Shown: positions 61,000-64,000 of the stretch, in pieces
Layout of the letters: each line of letters opens with the position of its first letter
Position numbering within the stretch: position 1 is the first letter of the stretch
Origin: Desulfovibrio cuneatus DSM 11391
GTDB lineage: Bacteria > Desulfobacterota > Desulfovibrionia > Desulfovibrionales > Desulfovibrionaceae
Direction: 5' to 3'
NCBI RefSeq assembly: GCF_000430005.1
Contig: NZ_KE387017.1
Coordinates: 191,715-255,714 of the forward strand
DNA: 64,000 bases
The notes under the pieces: model-generated
What the model was told of the DNA's origin: nothing
Seen by the model: only the letters and a program-made list of their open reading frames with translations
Database searches by the model: none
Made by a program: the position numbers and the translations under genes

Positions 61000-62409
61000 T
61001 CAGCTATTCCCTAAAAGAAACATGGTGGCAAGGCCAAGGAACAGGAAAAAGCCTGCACCGTCGGTAATGGCGGTCAAGAAAATGCTGGAAGCCTGGGCAG
61101 GGTCGCGGCCCAGTTCCTTCAGCACCAGGGGAATGGCCCCGCCAGCCAGGGCGCCCAGTACCATGTCCAGCATCAAAGCGGCCACCATAACAGTGGTCAG
61201 GGCAAGGCTGCTGGTGAAGAAATAGACGCTGATAAATACCAGTACACCAAGAATAACGCCATTGGCAGCGCCAATTTTGCCTTCCCGTAGCACGGCAAGC
61301 CACGCTTTTTTTCGGTCAAAGCGTTCTGTGGCAAGCTGGCGAATCATTACCGCCAGGGCCTGCTGCCCTGTGTTCCCGGCCTGGTTGGCCACCATGGGCA
61401 TGAACACGGCAAGAATGGCCATTTGAGCAATGGTGCCATCAAAAAGGTATACCACGCTAGCGGAAAGGGCAGAGTTGACCATGTTCACAATAAGCCAGGG
61501 CAGGCGCATGCGCACGGAATCCAGCCAGGGGGTGTCTACTGTTTCGTCCTGGCCTGCACCCACCATGCCCAGCATGTCTTCGCTGGCAAGGTCATGGATA
61601 ATGTCAATAACGTCGTCGTGGGAAATAACGCCCAGCAGGCGGTTTTCATAGTCCAGCACAGGCAGGGCCATAAGGTTGTAGTGGGCAATAAGCCGGGCCA
61701 CTTCTTCGCGCCCCTGGTCAAAAGTCACGGAAATAAGGTCTTGGCCCTGGGCCGCTTCGCGCAGGGTTACCCCTGTGGGGCACACCAAAAGGTCGCGCAG
61801 GGAAAGAACCCCTACCAGTTTGTCGTCGTGGCTCACTACATAGGCGTAATAGGGAATTTCCTTGTCGGCTATTTCCTGGCGCAGTTTAATAACAGCCTGG
61901 TCGGCAGTGAGGCTTTCATCCAGAATCACCACCTCGGTGTTCATAACACCACCAGCGGTTTCCGGGTCAAAAGACATCAGGTTCCGAATCTCTTCTGCAT
62001 CAGACTGTTCCAGCTTGCTCAGCAGCACGTCACTGTGGTCTTCGTCCAGCTCTTCCAAAACGTCTGCCGCGTCGTCAAACGACATTTCCCCTACAATGCT
62101 GGCAGCTTTGTCCGGGTCCAGGCTTTCCAGAATCTCCACCCGCATGTGTTCATCAAGTTCTGTCAGCGCCTCTGCCACTTCATCTTCCGGCATTTGGCTA
62201 ATAAAGCACACCTGCTGGTCCAGGGAAAGGTTTTCCAGGTGCGCGGCTATGTCTGCCGGGTGGGCCATTTCAGAAGGGTCGAAGGTGCCGCCACAAGGGT
62301 GCGGGGCGCTTGGCACAGGGGTGGCAGGTGCTTCAGGGGTGTGGTGTGGGGTAGCTTGGGGTGCCTCGGGGGAAGCTTCGGCGTGCGGGCGGCTGTTGGG
62401 GGTCTGCAT
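61000..62409 (-). CDS. mgtE: Magnesium transporter MgtE
   Basis: A Mg2+ channel of 469 residues. A Pro/Ala/His-rich extension (1-40) precedes the MgtE N domain ([40 protein letters not shown]), two CBS domains ([27 protein letters not shown]), a linker helix and five membrane helices with [20 protein letters not shown] and [17 protein letters not shown] at 62409 has AGGAC ten bases upstream; an earlier start was not supported. Regulation may involve the hairpins upstream. Confidence 0.95.
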   Translation of the reverse strand: MQTPNSRPHAEASPEAPQATPHHTPEAPATPVPSAPHPCGGTFDPSEMAHPADIAAHLENLSLDQQVCFISQMPEDEVAEALTELDEHMRVEILESLDPDKAASIVGEMSFDDAADVLEELDEDHSDVLLSKLEQSDAEEIRNLMSFDPETAGGVMNTEVVILDESLTADQAVIKLRQEIADKEIPYYAYVVSHDDKLVGVLSLRDLLVCPTGVTLREAAQGQDLISVTFDQGREEVARLIAHYNLMALPVLDYENRLLGVISHDDVIDIIHDLASEDMLGMVGAGQDETVDTPWLDSVRMRLPWLIVNMVNSALSASVVYLFDGTIAQMAILAVFMPMVANQAGNTGQQALAVMIRQLATERFDRKKAWLAVLREGKIGAANGVILGVLVFISVYFFTSSLALTTVMVAALMLDMVLGALAGGAIPLVLKELGRDPAQASSIFLTAITDGAGFFLFLGLATMFLLGNS

Positions 62410-62535
62410 GGCGTTTGTCCTGGAAAGCTGATAAGGTGAAGGCAGCACCGTGCCAAGCAAGCCAGCACAGCATGAAAAGCGTTGGCCCTATGGTACAAGC
62501 AGCATACGAGAGTTTGAACACTTGAAATAGTCGTT

Positions 62536-62634
62536 TAATGGCGAGCAACGCTCGCCTACGCCTATTGAGTGGCAAGGATTTTTCGTACAAATCCTTGCAG
62601 AGCAATGAACTCATTTCATTTGTAATTGCTCTGA
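62536..62634 (-). promoter_or_regulatory. Cluster of three hairpins in the mgtE leader
   Basis: On the minus strand the order is GAGCAAT/ATTGCTC, GCAAGGATTT/AAATCCTTGC and GGCGAGC/GCTCGCC. All lie 130-230 bases upstream of mgtE. A magnesium-sensing leader is possible, but the order does not let me call a known M-box. The stretch 62640-62868 shows nothing else clear. Confidence 0.4.
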
Positions 62635-62868
62635 AATGGCAGAAAGAGCCTTGGCAAAAAAGAGCGTGTGGGATACACCAGCCTTAGGCACAGTGTGTGG
62701 CGTACGCATTCCCACACAGCCCCAGCCGGGTTGTGCAAGGCGGCGGCTGCATGTATAGTCGTTGGTTCAGTTTGTTTCGCGTGTCTTTGGTGGTTCCTGT
62801 AAACGGATACCAGCACCTGCTGCATGGGCTTTTACCGTACTCTGGTGTGTTCCGTCAAACATATCAAG

Positions 62869-62992
62869 GAAACGCTGATTTATTTCGTTTCGCTGCGTTA
62901 CTTCTCTTTTTTTGAAACAGTCAAGGACAGAAGAGTTGACTCCTGCTTCAAAAAAAGCTCGTGCCTTGCCAAACGAAAAACTGAGCGTTTCC
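62869..62992. repeat. GGAAACGCT dyad repeat, copy O (short form)
   Basis: Ends GGAAACGCTGATTTATTTCG and AAAACTGAGCGTTTCC. Core is GAAACAGTCAAGGACAGAAG then GACTCCTGCTTC. It lies in the divergent gap between mgtE and nadC and does not touch a stop codon. Confidence 0.85.
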
Positions 62993-63054
62993 AAAACTCC
63001 ATTTAAACAATGGCGTCTTAACTTCTTATCACCTCAACCGTGCGGGCACAATCC

Positions 63055-63942
63055 ATGACCCCCCCTTCTTTTTCCGATTTTTTCCAAGGCACTGCCCTTC
63101 ATTTTTTAGAAAAAGCCGTGGCGTTTGCTCTGGAAGAAGACGGCCAGGAACTTACCAGCGAGCTTGTGTTTACCCACCATGAACGCATGGCTGCATTGCT
63201 GGTGGCCAAGCAGCACACCCTGTTGTGTGGCCTGCCCATTGCCCAACTGGTGTTTGCCGCTGCGGCACGCCCAGGGGACGTGTGGCACTTTGAGCCGTTG
63301 GTGGAAGAAGGCAGCCAGCTTGCCCCCGGCCAGGTTGTGGCCCGCATGGAAGGCCCGGCCCCCCTGGTGCTGCGGGCAGAGCGCACTATCTTAAATTTTA
63401 TCATGCGGCTTTCCGGCGTTGCCAATACCACCCGGCTGTATGCCAATGAACTTGAAGGCACTGGGGTAACACTTTTGGATACCCGCAAAACAACGCCGTG
63501 CCTGCGCTACCCTGAAAAATATGCCGTGCTTGTGGGCGGTGGGGCCAACCACCGTAAAAATCTTGAAGAAATGCTCATGCTGAAAGATAACCACATTGAC
63601 GCAGCGGGAAGCATAACCAAGGCCGTGCACTTGCTGCGGGCCAGCCACACAGCCTTGCCCCCCCTTGAAATAGAATGCCGTACCCCGGAAGAAGTGGCAG
63701 AAGCCGTGGCCATGCAGCCAGAGCGCATTATGCTGGACAACATGCCCCTGGATATGCTGCAAAAAAGCCTTGCCCTTGTGCCCGGTTTTATTGAGGTGGA
63801 AGTGAGCGGCGGGGTAACCCTGGAAACCATACGGGAAAAAGCCCTGGCTGCCGGGGCCCGCAAGCCGGACTTTATTTCCGTGGGGCGGCTTACGCACACG
63901 GCGGCTGCGGCAGATTTCAGCATTATTATTAACCGGGCGTAG
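63055..63942 (+). CDS. nadC: Nicotinate-nucleotide pyrophosphorylase
   Basis: NadC (quinolinate phosphoribosyltransferase) makes nicotinate mononucleotide from quinolinate and PRPP. Motifs are RAERTILNFIMRLSGVANTT, LLDTRKTTPCLRYPEKYAVL, GGGANHRKNLEEMLMLKDNH, IECRTPEEVAEAV and MLDNMPLDML. The 295-residue length is normal. ATG at 63055 is chosen over GTG at 63040; neither has a strong ribosome site. The next gene starts 33 bases after the stop, suggesting a nad operon. Confidence 0.94.
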   Translation: MTPPSFSDFFQGTALHFLEKAVAFALEEDGQELTSELVFTHHERMAALLVAKQHTLLCGLPIAQLVFAAAARPGDVWHFEPLVEEGSQLAPGQVVARMEGPAPLVLRAERTILNFIMRLSGVANTTRLYANELEGTGVTLLDTRKTTPCLRYPEKYAVLVGGGANHRKNLEEMLMLKDNHIDAAGSITKAVHLLRASHTALPPLEIECRTPEEVAEAVAMQPERIMLDNMPLDMLQKSLALVPGFIEVEVSGGVTLETIREKALAAGARKPDFISVGRLTHTAAAADFSIIINRA

Positions 63943-63975
63943 CCCCTGTGTGCCCGTTTCCCTAAAGGACTGAGT

Positions 63976-64000
63976 ATGTCTGTTGCTGCAAAAATAGAAA
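63976..64000 (+). CDS. First codons of the next gene, cut by the window edge
   Basis: ATG at 63976 opens a frame reading Met-Ser-Val-Ala-Ala-Lys-Ile-Glu, with AAAGGACTGAGT upstream. Its position behind nadC makes nadA or nadB a reasonable guess, but eight residues cannot identify it. Confidence 0.5.

Noticed and set aside
8563-62992. CRISPR array
   Set aside because: The repeats are far apart, in both orientations, variable in length, and sit between genes. No cas gene is present.

Overview
The window looks like chromosomal DNA of an anaerobic Gram-negative bacterium. A relative of Desulfovibrio is the best guess (inference). The supporting genes are an indolepyruvate:ferredoxin oxidoreductase (iorAB), a Dcu-type C4-dicarboxylate carrier, a DsrE-fold protein, many TPR proteins, and outer-membrane sugar genes of the Kdo and nonulosonate type. 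There are no rRNA or tRNA genes, CRISPR arrays, prophage genes or transposase genes. The DNA is moderately GC-rich and mostly housekeeping in character, with three accessory stretches.

Layout: 0.2-7.4 kb holds a doubtful membrane ORF, a chemoreceptor, iorBA and a TPR membrane protein. 7.9-14 kb holds nadD, a TPR protein, a DsrE-like protein, a methyltransferase and an XpaC/TelA pair. 14-17.8 kb is a phoH - 7TM-HD hydrolase - ybeY operon. 18-29 kb is single-gene housekeeping: a conserved unknown, a glycosyltransferase, threonine aldolase, pgk, sppA, malQ, a HAD phosphatase and uvrC. 29.3-32.2 kb is a KAP-family P-loop NTPase translationally coupled to a LysE-type exporter. A relic of a second KAP 3' end lies beside it, and long inverted repeats flank the whole unit. 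32.3-46.7 kb is a surface-sugar locus, all on the minus strand: a KdnB-like Kdo oxidase, a DegT aminotransferase, a cytidylyltransferase-PseG fusion, an SpsF-like nucleotidyltransferase, a NeuB-like synthase, an LIC12162-type transferase, a flippase, an HpaI aldolase, an epimerase, a KdsB-like enzyme, an acyltransferase and a 2-hydroxyacid dehydrogenase. 47-52.6 kb is a complete branched-chain amino-acid ABC transporter (livKHMGF). 52.9-64 kb holds a Met/His-rich DUF305 protein, a solute-binding protein, a PncC-type amidase, a group of small unknown genes, an ABM monooxygenase-like protein, an RNA methyltransferase, the Dcu carrier, mgtE, nadC and the first codons of the next gene.

The most striking non-coding feature is a dispersed family of dyad-symmetric repeats, with about a dozen copies here of roughly 125-220 bp. 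They begin with GGAAACGCT and end with its inverse. They sit directly at gene ends, sometimes supply the stop codon, and often carry a second, independent repeat module in their centre.

How genes cooperate: IorAB oxidises aryl pyruvates to acyl-CoA. The liv system imports branched-chain amino acids. The sugar locus appears to make one or more CMP-activated ulosonic acids, then modify, transfer and export them. PhoH, the HD hydrolase and YbeY form a conserved RNA and ribosome maturation and nucleotide-signalling cluster. nadD and nadC, at opposite ends of the window, belong to NAD synthesis. All functional statements rest on reading motifs and families by eye. No database search was possible.
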